Shown here piece after piece: positions 1 through 10,964 of a stretch of 64,000 bases of DNA (position 1 is the stretch's first letter; every line of letters starts with the position of its first letter). The translations under genes were made by a program, and so were the position numbers. The notes below the pieces were generated by a model. The model searched no databases, was not told the origin of the DNA, and was given only the letters and a program-made list of their open reading frames with translations. This DNA is from Amphiura filiformis (Eukaryota; Echinodermata; Ophiuroidea; Amphilepidida; Amphiuridae), in the NCBI RefSeq assembly GCF_039555335.1, contig NC_092647.1, positions 10,940,313-11,004,312 of the forward strand, read 5' to 3'.

Positions 1-479
1 GAGAATTGATCAAAAATTGAATATCCTCCTGAGGTTGGTCAGGCTAGATTTTGACGAGAATCACAGAATCAATTCTCGTAATGATTCTTGTAAGATTCAG
101 TTGCGTGAATCAACTTCTCTCATTCTATCATACAGTAAGCGCAGTGACTTTGATGGATTTTGATTCTCGCAAACCAAGACGAAATCTAGGCCCTGTTGGT
201 ATTTGTCAATGAGTTGACCAGATCACTAGGATGTCATTATAGCTAGAGGCAGTATATAACACAAATGGGTCAATGAGTTACATAAAAATGACCGTGTGTG
301 GTATTTAGTACCCAAGAAGTGAGTTTTGCCTGAGGCAATATGTGGTTAAATGTTGATCCCTCACTACAACATGAGTTTTACACATGTTTCTAAAGAGGAC
401 ATTTAGAGCTTTCAGAAACAGAAAACGCCACGTTGATACGACTTTTCTTTGCAAAGTTGCATCAATTTATCAATCGCTG

Positions 480-571
480 AAAACAATATAAAACAAAAGA
501 ATTTTAACACTTTATTTGCCAATATCTCAAAATCAATAATAGCGACATCCGACTCATTCCCCTTGATCGTG
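480..571. repeat. dispersed repeat fragment (second copy near 45 kb)
   Basis: This stretch matches 44960-45060 closely; both carry a run about 'gccaatatctcaaaa' followed by an 'agcgacatc' segment. It is non-coding and runs straight into the 66-bp satellite. Bases 1-479 before it contain no feature I can name. Confidence 0.55.
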
Positions 572-1714
572 TCACATATGTCTTTGTGCCACTGAGCCCT
601 GGGTTATCTAGATGCAATCATCCATATAGCAGCTAATGGACATACATCTTTGTGGCACTGAGTCATGGGTTACCTAGATGCAATCATTCATATAGCAGCT
701 AATGGACATACGTCTTTGTGCCACTGAGCTCTGGGTTATCTAGATGCAATCATCCATATAGCAGCTAATGGATATACATCTTTGTGCCACTGAGCCCTGG
801 GTTATCTAGATGCAATCATCCATATAGCAGCTAATGGACATACATCTTTGTGCCACTGAGCCCTGGGTTATCTAGATGCAATCATCCATATAGCAGCTAA
901 TGGACATACATCTTTGTGGCACTGAGTCATGGGTTACCTAGATGCAATCATTCATATAGCAGCTAATGGACATATGTCTTTGTGTCACTGAGCCAGGGGT
1001 TATCTAGATACAATCATTCATATAGCAGCTAATGGACATATGTCTTTGTGCCACAGAGCCAGGGGTTATCTAGATGGAATCATCCATATGGCAGCTAATG
1101 GACATATATGTCTTTGTGCCTCTGAGCTCTGGGTTATCTAGATGCAATCATCCATATAGCAGCTAATGGACATATGTCTTAGTGCCACTGAGCCATGGGT
1201 TATCTAGATGCAATCATCCATATAGCAGCTAATGGACATACATCTTTGTGCCACTGAGTCCTGGGTTATCTAGATGTAATCACTCATATAGCAGCTAATG
1301 GATATATGCCTTTGTGCCACTGAGCTCTGGGTTATCTAGATGTAATCATTCATATACCATGGGCTGCTGAGCCATGGGTTATGTAGATGCAATTATCCAT
1401 ACAGTAGTTAATGGACATATGTCTTTGTGCCGCTGAGCCCTGGGTTATCTAGATGCAATCATCAATATATCAGCTAATGGACATATGTCTTTGTGACACT
1501 GAGCCATGGGTTATCTAGATCCAATCATCCATATAGCAGCTAATGGACATGTGTCTTTGTGCCTCTGAGCCATGGGTTATCTAGATGCAACCATCCATAT
1601 AGCAGCTAATGGACATACATCTTTGTGCCGTTGAGCCATGGGTTATCTAGATGCACTCATTCATATATCAGCTAATGGACATACGTCTTAGTACCGCTGA
1701 GTCCTGGGTCAGAT
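572..1714. repeat. 66-bp tandem satellite, about 17 units
   Basis: A unit of 66 bases repeats about 17 times. Each unit carries 'gggttatctagatgcaatca', then 'atagcagctaatggacat' and 'ctttgtgccactgagcc'. Units differ by scattered substitutions, and one near 1345-1380 is shortened. The array ends about 50 bases before an MTFMT exon, so it lies within an intron of that gene. I see no coding potential. Confidence 0.93.
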
Positions 1715-1761
1715 GCATCTTTGTGCTGATGTTTCATCAATGTTATATTTTTTATTTTCAG

Positions 1762-1850
1762 GTGGTAAGCTGTCCTCAGAATATGCAGAAATAAATTGGT
1801 CCAAATCCGTGGAAGATATATGTAGACAATACAGAGCTGTTAGTTTTTTA
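1762..1850 (+). CDS. MTFMT: MTFMT exon (linker region)
   Basis: The acceptor is 'ttattttcag' and the donor 'gtaagt' at 1851. The exon starts with two bases of a split codon, ends in phase 0, and encodes GKLSSEYAEINWSKS through RQYRAVSFL. Any preceding exon is outside the window. Confidence 0.85.
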
Positions 1851-4578
1851 GTAAGTGTTTTGTTGAATCTCTATTTTATTTCTGTATGCAATAATTACTA
1901 CCAACCCAAACTTTACCCAGGGGTCATATCAGCTAAGCTTCTGTCCTATTTAAGATTTACAAAGCTTGGTTCATGAGGTCAGAGTTAGAACTGGTTCAGA
2001 TCTCTGTTCTGCCCATGTAGAATTAGAGAATAAAAGTATTGTTTTGAGACCCAGCCGTGTCTCTAGCACCTGATATAACATGGAAGTTGTTCTGTGCAAA
2101 ATCTTACGGTTGGGTCTCAAAACAGTACTTTTATGATCATTCTTAAACACTTCATCCATTAAATCATGTTTGAATGCAATTTATGTCCGCTCTTTATGAC
2201 CAATTTTAAAGTGGCAAATCCATTGAGTCCTTCACACATGGATGCAAAATATCGCATCACGCCAACGTGTGAGATAATTAGACACCATTGCACACCAGAT
2301 GGAAAGGACACCATGTCCTTACTGACCTTTAACCCTAAATCTCTGAATACCCCATAGACACTGGGTAATAACAATGCATGTGTGTATTTATATTCTCTTC
2401 CTTTTTGTATAATTAGATACCTTTGCACACCAGATGGAAAGGACAGCATGTCCTTTCTGACCTTTAACCCCAAATCTCTGAATCCCCCACAGACACTGGG
2501 TAATAACAATGCATGTGTGTATTTATATTCTCTTCCTTTATGTATAATATACCATTGCACACCAGATGGAAAGGACAGCATGTCCTTTCTGACCTTTAAC
2601 CCTAAATCTCTGAATACCCCATAGATACTGGGTAATAACAATGCATGTGTGTATTTATATTCTCTTCCTTTATATATAATATAGATCCCTTTGCACACCA
2701 GATGGAAAGGACAGCATGTCGTACTAGGCAACATGTGCAATCCAGAACAAATAAAAGGTATGTTTTACATCAGCTGGGCTATTTCAGTTGAAATCCATAC
2801 ACCCCTATGGAAGACATCAATTTTATCTCCCATGCAGGGAGTGTGAATTTCAAATGGCACTGCTTAGCAAAATAACAGTAAATTCTGCTGTTTTAGAGCA
2901 GTACTCATGAACCAAATTGTGTATAGCGTATTATGGAAGCCCCAGGAAAATACTCGTATAGGCATACTTTTGAAAGTCTGTGCATGAGCATGATATCCTC
3001 CTTGGAATACAAGTCCCACCCTGTCTGTGAAATAGCCAGTTTCATAAAACTGCAACTGTGTTGACCCATGGAGGGGGGGGGTTGGGCGGGGGCAAAGAAA
3101 AAAATTGCCCAATGAGCACCTGTTCTCAATTTTACCCAGATGTCTGTATGTGTAGTACACAAATGTTTTCAGTTTCAACACTATTTGAAGTGAAAGTTGA
3201 AACACATTGCATTGGATTCATTTCACACGAAGCGCACACAAAATTACACTAATTTAAATTCAAAAGTAAGGTGTTTACTCAATATGTTCATATTTAAACA
3301 GTAATTACAAACAAGAAATATTTCCTTTTTTTCTTTGAGTTATCTGGGAATCCTCCCCCATCTGACATATCGCTGTGACCCATAATTTCTATTATATTTG
3401 TTTTTATGTCTAGATTTGTCCACCAAACATAGCAGTGCAACGGAAGGGCAGATTTGTTATCATAAAGAAGTTGATTTAATTTGTATCAAATGTAGGGTAA
3501 GTATACATTATTTTAGTCCTGTCAAATAGGGCTGTTGTCACACCTTTTATCAATGCAAAATAATTCTTAACCACAAAAATATAATTATAGAAGTGCGAAG
3601 CAGAAAAACCCTCCATAGAAAATTGTGGAGGTGGGCTTCACTACACCACCTCCACAGCGAGTTTGTTACCTTTCCAGCACTGAATAATAGGGGTTTAGAG
3701 ATTTCTTTAAGTGCACAGTTGATACCAAGGGGACTCGAAATCATGACCTCGCAATTATGATTAGAAGCCTTAGGCTGTTGCATCACTGTCCCCAACTGGA
3801 ATATTATAGCCTATTGTAATAATGCATGGAAATATTTATATAATATTAAATGGCTTTGAGTGTGATACAAGAATATTTTTCTATCGAGTGCAATATATTC
3901 TTGTATCACACGAAAATAAACCATTCAATATTATTATTATTATTTATATCAGGCTTTTTCTATGCAGTAAAATGAAAATTTAAGCTTACCTAGCCACCGG
4001 GTTTAACCACTGTGTATTGTAATGTAAGCTTACCTTTTGGCTTTCTTGTTTTCTGCTCTCTTGTTTTCTGCTCTCTCCAAAGACAATTTCGGAATAATTA
4101 TATATAGGTTTATTTGTAGATGTGGACTATATTTCCTAAAAAAGGTTATCATCATCCAGAATTGCCACGAATTAAGTTTGTGATTTTACTTGTTTACACA
4201 GTACGAAATCTCCTGTGAGGCGTTACGATGTCTGTAGTGCATTGTTGTGCTGTTGTATCATGACGCGTGTTGGTGCAGTCACCATGGTAACGCGTACGCG
4301 ATACGCGTACAATATTCAAGAAATATTGTATTGCATCCGGGTATTTTGGAAATATTGTACAATATACAGTTTTATTGTATCGCTCAAAAGCCTGATATAA
4401 ATAATAATTGCTAATCTTTCACTTTACCCTCTCTCTCTCTCTCTCTCTTTCATTGTTATAGGATGGCTGGGTAGGATTTCAACACATAACCATTGCATAC
4501 AGACAGAGACTCTCAGCTAGGGAATTTTTCAATGGTTATCTTTCATCATCTAGTGCTGAAATACAATATTTTAGTTGA
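1762..4578 (+). CDS. MTFMT: methionyl-tRNA formyltransferase, 3' part (four exons, 5' end outside window)
   Basis: The enzyme formylates initiator Met-tRNA in mitochondria. Four exons (1762-1850, 2685-2757, 3414-3496, 4462-4578) join in one open frame ending at TGA 4576-4578, all with GT-AG borders and matching phases. They encode the linker and C-terminal tRNA-binding domain: INWSKSVEDICRQYRAVSFL, then IPLHTRWKGQHVVL, then GQICYHKEVDLICIKC, then DGWVGFQHITIAYRQRLSA and EFFNGYL. The order RAx..IPLxTxW..GxxxxxKxxxLxxxC.DGWxG..xLxA.xFxNGYL is the pattern I recognise from animal MTFMT and bacterial Fmt C-terminal domains. The catalytic formyltransferase domain is not in the window and must lie to the left. 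The second exon has partial tandem copies upstream. Confidence is high for the family and exon phases; the 5' end is missing. Confidence 0.86.
2031..2133. mobile_element. short hairpin MITE-like element
   Basis: About 27-base inverted arms (AAAAGTATTGTTTTGAGACC against GGTCTCAAAACAGTACTTTT) enclose a ~50-base loop in an MTFMT intron. TA dinucleotides flank both ends, as in Tc1/mariner-type insertions. It is non-coding. Confidence 0.6.
2281..2684 (+). repeat. three tandem partial copies of an MTFMT exon (132-136 bp period)
   Basis: The string 'tgcacaccagatggaaagga' occurs at 2289, 2424, 2556 and 2692, the last being inside the real exon. Each upstream unit copies the first ~36 bases of the exon and then switches to unrelated sequence ('ctgacctttaaccc'). 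Copies 1 and 2 keep an AG just before the exon-like start; copy 3 has lost it. If spliced in, the copies would reach an in-frame TAA shortly after the copied part, so they act only as pseudo-exons. Confidence 0.85.
2685..2757 (+). CDS. MTFMT: MTFMT exon (C-terminal domain start)
   Basis: The acceptor is 'tataatatag' and the donor 'gtatgt'. It begins in phase 0 and ends with one base (phase 1), exactly bridging the flanking exons. It encodes IPLHTRWKGQHVVLGNMC followed by NPEQIK. Confidence 0.83.
2776..2866. mobile_element. truncated foldback MITE (GGCTATTCCAGTTGAAATCC family)
   Basis: This is the left half of the ~180-bp foldback repeat found many times in the window: 'ggctatttcagttgaaatcc', then 'tatggaagacat', then 'gggagtgtgaatttcaaatg'. 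The right half is missing. It starts only 18 bases after the preceding exon's donor. Confidence 0.7.
3414..3496 (+). CDS. MTFMT: MTFMT exon (C-terminal domain)
   Basis: The acceptor is 'tttatgtctag' and the donor 'gtaagt'. Two leading bases complete the codon split with the previous exon. It then encodes 27 residues, LSTKHSSATEGQICYHKEVD through ICIKCR, ending in phase 0. Confidence 0.84.
3842..3932. mobile_element. tight hairpin element
   Basis: Inverted arms 'gtgtgatacaagaatat' and 'atattcttgtatcacac' continue outward as 'aatattaaatgg' and 'ccattcaatatt'. The loop is short. It lies in the last MTFMT intron and is non-coding. Confidence 0.55.
3946..4402. mobile_element. TIR element, about 450 bp
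   Basis: The ends are inverted: 'tatatcaggctttt' at the left and 'aaaagcctgatata' at the right, each flanked by ATT/AAT runs. There is no coding region. It includes the restriction-like palindromes 'cgcgtacgcg' and 'acgcgta' near 4290. It ends about 60 bases before the last MTFMT exon. Confidence 0.5.
4462..4578 (+). CDS. MTFMT: MTFMT terminal coding exon
   Basis: The acceptor is 'cattgttatag', preceded by a CT-repeat polypyrimidine tract at 4430-4450. It encodes DGWVGFQHITIAYRQRLSAR then EFFNGYL and a short serine-rich tail, with TGA at 4576-4578. The DGW..LSA.EFxNGYL ending is typical of the Fmt C-terminal domain. Confidence 0.87.
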   Translation, partial: DGWVGFQHITIAYRQRLSAREFFNGYLSSSSAEIQYFS

Positions 4579-5346
4579 TGATGGATTTGAACTAGTCACC
4601 TGTAAAGTTTGAGCTCAAACGGGGGGACACTTGTATTTCAAGTTGTATATCACCAGGGATGTAAGTTTTCAGGCTTTTTTGTTGTCCAGATATACGCAAT
4701 TTCTTCTATTCTCAGCCTGTTTTAGGGCCATTCTGGTCATTTTTACGCTGTTATCGGGCTTGTTCAGGCTTTTTGTGGCCTTTGATCCCTGATCACCCAC
4801 GTACAAGGACTTTCAAAAAGTACCCAAAGCAAGTATTTTTATATGTTAAATGGACCCAAAGCAAGTACGGCACATTTTTCTTACCCTAAGCAAGTATATT
4901 ACTTTTATGAGTTGCAATGGACACGCATAAAACTGCTGGTAAGTAGTCAAAAAAGTGTCAAGAGGCCTGACGAAAAGAACCAATGAAAAATCACACGTTT
5001 GCAGGAATTTTGTGTACAATTTCACCCAGAATTTTACCTTCATCTCAGCTGATTTTTGTCGGCATTATGGTGCAGAGTTTAGCTACCGTTTTCAAGTAAA
5101 AACTGTGCGATGGTACCCTTTTTACCAAGTTTTTGCTATTTTTGCTAAGCGAGATACTTGTGTATCATGCACAGTCATGAAAAAATTTCCTTTTACTTGC
5201 TTTTTTATATGTGGATGATAAATAGCCTGCCCCCACCAGATATCTTAAGCATACTCAATATTGCATGTGAAGTGTTCAGATGCAAAGGTCGGTATAAACA
5301 ATGTAAACTTCTTGCATTATGGCCCCCAACATGTACTCTAATAATG

Positions 5347-5661
5347 CAGTGAGTAACTAGGGGGGCGGGGGAACGTGCCCCGGGTGCCACATTTAGGGGG
5401 GCGCCGAAATGACAGTGGATAAAAAACAATCAATTCGGCACCCCCTCCAAGCGGTAAAAGTCTTTTTTTTTTTGCGCGCTTCACACACATTTCAGCGCAG
5501 ATAGTCATTTGAAAGATCAATTTAAGACCGAAATTTAACTTTATAGTAATCAAATTTCATTAAAGTGGTATTTTTGCACATTTTCGCTACGGTTTTAAAA
5601 ATGGGTGCGGGCGCCATTATACATCCTTGCCCGGGTGCCACAACACCTAGCTACGCCACTG
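5347..5661. mobile_element. non-autonomous hAT element (315 bp) with 8-bp TSD
   Basis: The right end reads CTAGCTACGCCACTG and the left end CAGTGAGTAACTAG, an imperfect inverted pair of the CAGTGGCGTAGC type. The 8-base TAATAATG sits immediately outside both ends (5339-5346 and 5662-5669). An 8-bp duplication and CAGTG termini are hAT hallmarks. The interior is non-coding. Confidence 0.82.
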
Positions 5662-6349
5662 TAATAATGTTACAATCTTGGAAATAAGTCTTGGAACGCT
5701 TGTGTGTAAAAAACAGAAAACTGTTACCCCCTCTCCCCATGCAATGTTGAAAAATGCCATTGTCTTGAGCAGTTTCCAAATCTGTTCCAACATCAATAGA
5801 TAGCTTGTAGGTGTCATGTTTGTTTCCAAACACAATATATGTCATTTCCATGATCATAAGAAATTCTGCACGCATAATTTCGACAGAGTGTGCTAAGCGT
5901 TCAAAGTACTTTTTTCCAAGATTGTAGCTTGTAATTGACGCCCCACATTAAAAAAATCCACTGTATATTTTTGAAACTATGATCAAAAACAGCACAAATT
6001 TTCTTATGTTCTTTATATTTAACAAGTAATAATTGCTTATATCTCAAATCAAGAAAAATGAATATCTCTTTTTGCATCTGAATTCTTCATACAGACAGAA
6101 ATTCTAAGCCGGAGAATATAGACCTTATCAGCAGTTGATCAGTTCAGAAATATCTGATTGGAATTAAGGATTGCCATGCAACAGTAATCATATTCATTGC
6201 ATCAGTTTTGTACCCAAAATATTGGTGGTTTTGAAATAATTGGAAGTCATAATTTTCTGCAACTTAGGAATTTTAGCAATCAGATTTTGAAGCTACAGGG
6301 TGTTCCTGACACAACTGTATTGTCGGAAACTTAATTTTTTAGGTATTTT

Positions 6350-6678
6350 AAAGGAGTATTTCATGATCCTAGCATCATTTTTCAGTAGATATCCACTAAA
6401 AAAGCTTATTCCCAAAATTTCAGTTGATTCTGATTTTGCTTTTGTGAGTTATGCATGATTATGTGTATTACACTGCTCCATAGGCTATACTGTTGTAATT
6501 TCGTTCTGGTATACCAGAACGAAATTCAAATTTCACGATATCTTTGTTAAACAAATTAATCTGCAAGAAATATTTGGTACATAAACATTATGTAGCCAGA
6601 GGTATCCAGTGGTATAAAAAACTTTTTTTGAGAAAAGTGGGGGGGGGGACGAGGCTGTGGATCACGAAATGCCCTTTT
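6350..6678. mobile_element. MITE with AAAGGAGTATTTCATGATC ends
   Basis: The left end AAAGGAGTATTTCATGATC is inverted against GATCACGAAATGCCCTTTT at the right, with TTTTAA-like flanks. A second copy is at 44180-44666. A 30-base perfect palindrome lies inside at 6497-6526 and is imperfect in the other copy. It is non-coding. Confidence 0.65.
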
Positions 6679-6701
6679 AACACCACAATTAAATATTATA
6701 C

Positions 6702-6883
6702 AAATATTTACTGCTCATGAGGGATCTGGTGGAATCTATTGGTCCCTCGGTGAACTGGAGACCGTGAGCCTACTATTTTCCAGAGACCGCCAGGTCGAGG
6801 GAAAATAGTAGGCTCACGGTCTCCAGTTCACCTCGGGGACCAATAGATTCCACCAGATCGCGAATTTAGAGCAGTAAATATTT
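6702..6883. repeat. near-perfect 182-bp hairpin
   Basis: Two ~80-base arms are almost exactly inverted, for example 'aaatatttactgctc' against 'gagcagtaaatattt' and 'ctggagaccgtgagcc' against 'ggctcacggtctccag'. The loop is about 17 bases ('agagaccgccaggtcga'). It is non-coding and abuts another inverted-repeat element. Confidence 0.88.
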
Positions 6884-6884
6884 G

Positions 6885-7461
6885 TTTTATATCCTTCATT
6901 AATATATTCTTTATTCATTAAACACAAGGCATAGGCCTAGGCATAAATGTAGGCTAGGCCTAGGCCTAGTCAAGGCTTTGTTTTGATTGAATGCACAAAG
7001 CACGCACACAGTTGAGTGACTAAAGCTTACCGTGAAAACGTTGTAAGCTGTTGTAACCTCTACAATACCGCCGTGAAACGAGTAACCATGTTCTTGTAAC
7101 TCAGATTTATGCCATTAAACCGCCGTATTTTAGCTGCACTTCTGTGCTGCTTGTGTGCTTCGCAAGACAAAACGAATTGCTACACATTAATACCCCGGAA
7201 CCGGTACTGATATCCCGTGTATATGGCGAGTTGCACTGACCACTAGGAACTGCGACGCGGTTATGAGGTCATACGCACTCCGGGACGCGCTCAGAGGGAG
7301 ATAGTAAAACTATTTCCCCGGGAGATAGTACTTTGAATAGTACCCCGTTCCCTCCTCAATCGGCTTTTTAACAAGTTTGCAAAATAGCAAAACTATTTTT
7401 GGTCACATGATACTCGTTTAACCAATGAATGAACGAGAATATATTAATGAGGGATATAAAA
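6885..7461. mobile_element. TIR element abutting the 182-bp hairpin (577 bp)
   Basis: The left end 'ttttatatccttcattaata' is inverted against 'tattaatgagggatataaaa' at the right, and the arms continue ~20 bases further ('attcattaaac' against 'gtttaaccaatgaat'). The interior is relatively GC-rich for the window and non-coding. Whether it and the hairpin are one composite element is unclear. Confidence 0.6.
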
Positions 7462-7493
7462 GTAAATAACTGGTGTGGTTAAGGAAAAAATCG

Positions 7494-7750
7494 GCTATCA
7501 CATACTTTTTGAATTTTAACAACCGGTCACACCGTTCTTTAAATATAAGCATTTTAGGAAACACCCTTATTTTCAAACCTTTCCACAAATTCAAATATCA
7601 ATCGATGATCTGTATATGGAGTGCTAAACATTGTGAATTGATAGGCCTAGATAAATGACTCCCTGGAACAAATTAGGTAGTTTTGTAAAATTCTTTTATT
7701 TCAAAAATGGAGCGGTGAATTGTCAAAATTCAAAAAGTATGTGATAGCTG
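7494..7750. mobile_element. foldback element (~257 bp)
   Basis: The left arm 'gctatcacatactttttgaa' is the inverse of 'ttcaaaaagtatgtgatagc' at the right end. It is non-coding. Confidence 0.65.
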
Positions 7751-8070
7751 GCATTTTCCTCATCAACCGTAGGCCTATCGGCTATTTAGTTATGTTTGGT
7801 TTATGCATTACAATACAAAAAAAATCAGTTTCGGACGATACAGTTCTTTCAGAGACACCCTGTAGATTGAATTTCAAGATGATATTACTACATTGTATAC
7901 TCTCTCAGTTGTGTATGTAAGAGAGTTTAATGTTTTCTGTAATCAACAAGTGCTTCTAACAAATGGAGAAAATAAAAAAAATCCAACATTTAATACACAA
8001 GACGGAATTTTGTGTGATATATTTTAGAACTTGACTCTTCATAAATGTTTCAAGGTTAAGGTTAGTCTTA

Positions 8071-8455
8071 ACCCTGGAATTATGGAAACTTTTGGGCCTC
8101 ATAACTGCAAAATTGTTGGTTTAGAGTATATAAAGTATACGTGTTTTGAATGGCAGAGACTTGACAAATCCATCTGTGAGGTAAGACAAAATGCTCAGTT
8201 TTGAGAAAATTAAAAAAAAACACTTTTTACTCCCATTTTTTCGGGCCGTATAACAAAAAATAATTGTATTAATTTTGAAAGCTAGATAAAAATATCTAGG
8301 ATCTGTTTTTTGTTGTTAAATTTTGTTGGATTTTCTCTATAAATTTTCCAAAATTTGATCTCGCAGATGGATTTATCAAGTCTTTGCCATTCTAAATAAT
8401 TATATGTAGACCAACAATTTAGCAGTTAATGAGGCCTAAAAGCTTCCATATCCCG
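8071..8455. mobile_element. foldback element (~385 bp)
   Basis: The left arm 'gcctcataactgcaaaattg' is closely inverted in the right arm 'caatttagcagttaatgagg', and the arms extend to 'ccctggaattatgg' and 'ccatatcccgg'. It is non-coding. Confidence 0.62.
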
Positions 8456-8539
8456 GGAAAGACACTGTCAAAGTTTTAGAAAGGAAAAGGCATACATGGA
8501 ATAGTACTTCTGTTATGGTTATGCCCTTAATCTTACTTA

Positions 8540-8880
8540 CTCTTACTCCGTCGACTCTTGCTGTCGGGCATCAATGATGGCTCGCCATAACCTCCTGTCC
8601 TGCATGCTGGTCTCAATTTCTGCCACTGTATATCCTGTGTCTTGTTGAAGCAGGTCCACAAAGGTCTTCTTGGGACATCCTTTGGTTCGTTTTCCTTGGG
8701 TGGGCTTCCATGTTACCAGATCAGATGTAATCCTCCCTTTGGCTCTCTTACAGTGTCCCGCAAACCGTATAGCCGTCTTGTGCTGATTTTTGAGGTCACA
8801 GGTGGAATGTCCCCATACAATTCCTTATTGGTCATATGCATTTTCCAGCCCACGTTGATGCCCTTAATACTCCTGATCAA
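8540..8880 (-). pseudogene. LINE reverse-transcriptase ORF, C-terminal fragment
   Basis: On the minus strand the translation gives WKMHMTNKELYG, STRRL, then after a one-base frameshift RFAGHCKRAKGRITSDLV and TKGCPKKTFVDLLQQDTGY, then a tail ending in stop. RRLRFAGHC...GRP.KTFVDxLxxDTG is the familiar C-terminal tail of LINE endonuclease-reverse transcriptase ORFs. It is a 5'-truncated, frameshifted remnant; the exact clade is uncertain. Confidence 0.72.
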
Positions 8881-10280
8881 ATCATGCACTCTAAAGTAAA
8901 AGGTTCCAAAAATGGTTCTTAAGGTATCCTCTCATAAATTGTCCCCTGGGTATACATAGAGAGGTTGGTCTTCCACTTCTGCTTTAGACTGGGAGGGGAA
9001 GGCAGTTCAAAATAAAATGGCTGTAAGTGTAGGGCTGACACTTTCACAGTAAGGGGCATTCTGTGAGAGAAAATAATGGGGTCATTGATTGAGAGCATGA
9101 TTTTCGGCATTTGGTGAGAGCAAAGTGTTCAAGTGGGTGAGAGTCGGACCGTTTGGATCTAAATTAGGAGGCATGGGTGAGAATATGACATACGGAGGAG
9201 AGTCTTTGGGCGAGAGCCAAGCATCGAACATTGAATTTCTAGTTCTAACTTCTAAATGGATTTCACAATAAGTAATAAAATCAGTGATAAGTGAAAGTAG
9301 AAGTGCAAATTGAAAAATAAGGGCCTTTGTGGTAGATCAAATGAAAAAATATGGCGTCACTTCCAAAGGCAGGCTTTGGACGCTCGGCACTTATTGTTTA
9401 AAGTAATCATTTAGCATGATCAGTGAAAACTTGTTCGCGAATGCTTCAATTGGGTCATCATTTCACAAATTTTCGGCTTTTTCAAACTAAAATTTTACAC
9501 AATAATAGTGCCAAAATGGTCCACCAAATGCCTTCAATTAGGTCTACGTTTTGCAAAAGTGATGTGTCCTGCGTTTTACATTTTATACGTTTTTTTCTCA
9601 ATTGAATTGGCCCCCCCCCCCCCCCGATATGACTGCTCTAGATCCGCCACTGCCGATATTAAGGTGATGCAACCGTCTTCCCCCTCCCCCACCACCAAAA
9701 CCGGGAAGACTTTGCCACTGACTGAATGCACCTTTATCGTGTTATTGTGCTTCTGTTATCACTGTTATCAATCAAAGTTGAATACTCTCGTGACTGATCC
9801 TGTCATCACATTTATTATCAAGTATTACGATGTTCATATTTGTTTGCAATTCGTAACTGTGCTATACCAACTTGCTCAGATACAGACCGATGTTAGGCAT
9901 ATAAATACCAATGGCGATAGCCCCCAGGGCGGTAGTCCGGCAGGGCCAGATTTACCATTGGGCCAGATAGACCCGGGCCCAATTTTGTAATCCTTAGACC
10001 CATACGCGTACGAATATAAATTTGACATATTTTATAGTGAATTTGGAGCATTTTTAGTTTTTGCCCTCTATATGAACCTGTAGGGGTTGGGTCATTTTTA
10101 GGGTCACGGGGTTCCAATAAAGCTTGGCAGAAAAAATATTTGAATTCAGCATACCCGAATTAACCAAAATGATTTGGTTGCCAGCTTTTACGCGAACTTG
10201 CCGCTGGATGCTTAAATAAGCACATATGTCCAAAATAGAACCAGTCTATAAGAAATAAAGGTTCTAAAGAGGTTAAAGTT

Positions 10281-10454
10281 GTCCTCTCAGGAGAACCCTA
10301 CTCAAAAAACCCAAAAATGGTTCCAAAACCGTCGAAAATGGTCCCCAAAATGTGATACAAAACCGTTTTCGGTTCTTTAGAGAACTTTTAAGGGTGCTCC
10401 AAAATTAAAGAACCTGTTTTAGAGGTTCAAGAGGGAGGGTTCTCCTGAGAGGAC
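10281..10454. mobile_element. short TIR element (174 bp)
   Basis: Terminal GTCCTCTCAGGAGAACCCT is an exact inverse of AGGGTTCTCCTGAGAGGAC at the right end. The interior has further short inverted GGTTC/GAACC patches. It is non-coding. I see no clear target duplication. Confidence 0.7.
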
Positions 10455-10964
10455 AAAAAGATTTTTTATTCAGACAAAGGGGGCATGGTAACTTTCAATT
10501 AAGGGGGATGAGGGAGGTGGCAAAAATTGGCCAAAAAAGGTCTACAGCTATGTCATAGATCTTGCTTGTATCAAGTTTCAATCACGTGTGATTCTATCTG
10601 AAAAGATCGATTGCATAACCTTTTGTTGATCATCATGTTATCACTATTTATATAGGCCTACACTTCTCAAAGAAATTAAAGGTTCAGAGATATTAGCATT
10701 TTACCAAAACAGCATTAACCCTGTAAATTAAATGAGTGTCATTTCATTCAGAATGCTCAGGCATCGGAACAATTGCAGTAGTAGGCCTGCCAACTTGCCA
10801 AGTAGTAGGCTTGCCAAGTGGTAGACCTGCAAAGTCTTAAACCATGGTATTAAACACATTGGTTAGCACCAAGAACAAAAACGAAACTCAAGATTGTCGG
10901 ATTCTGCATTATGATCCTCTAACTTTTTTTATTTGTTATATATACATGTTATAATCACGAGAAA

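Noticed and set aside
572-1714. CRISPR-like direct repeats
   Set aside because: Units are contiguous without spacers, and the context is a eukaryotic intron; it is a satellite.
2166-2740. Repetitive frames (CTPDGKDSMSFLTFNPKSLN and opposite strand)
   Set aside because: They are out-of-frame readings of the tandem pseudo-exon array.
3058-3252. Possible extra MTFMT exon encoding STLFEVKVETHCIGF
   Set aside because: No donor gives the phase needed to join the next exon, and the exon at 2685-2757 fits both phase and the conserved IPLxTxW motif.
9508-9990. 160-codon plus-strand frame
   Set aside because: It runs through a C homopolymer and hAT-terminus-like sequence (cagggccagatttacc), has no domain, and composition shows no coding signal.
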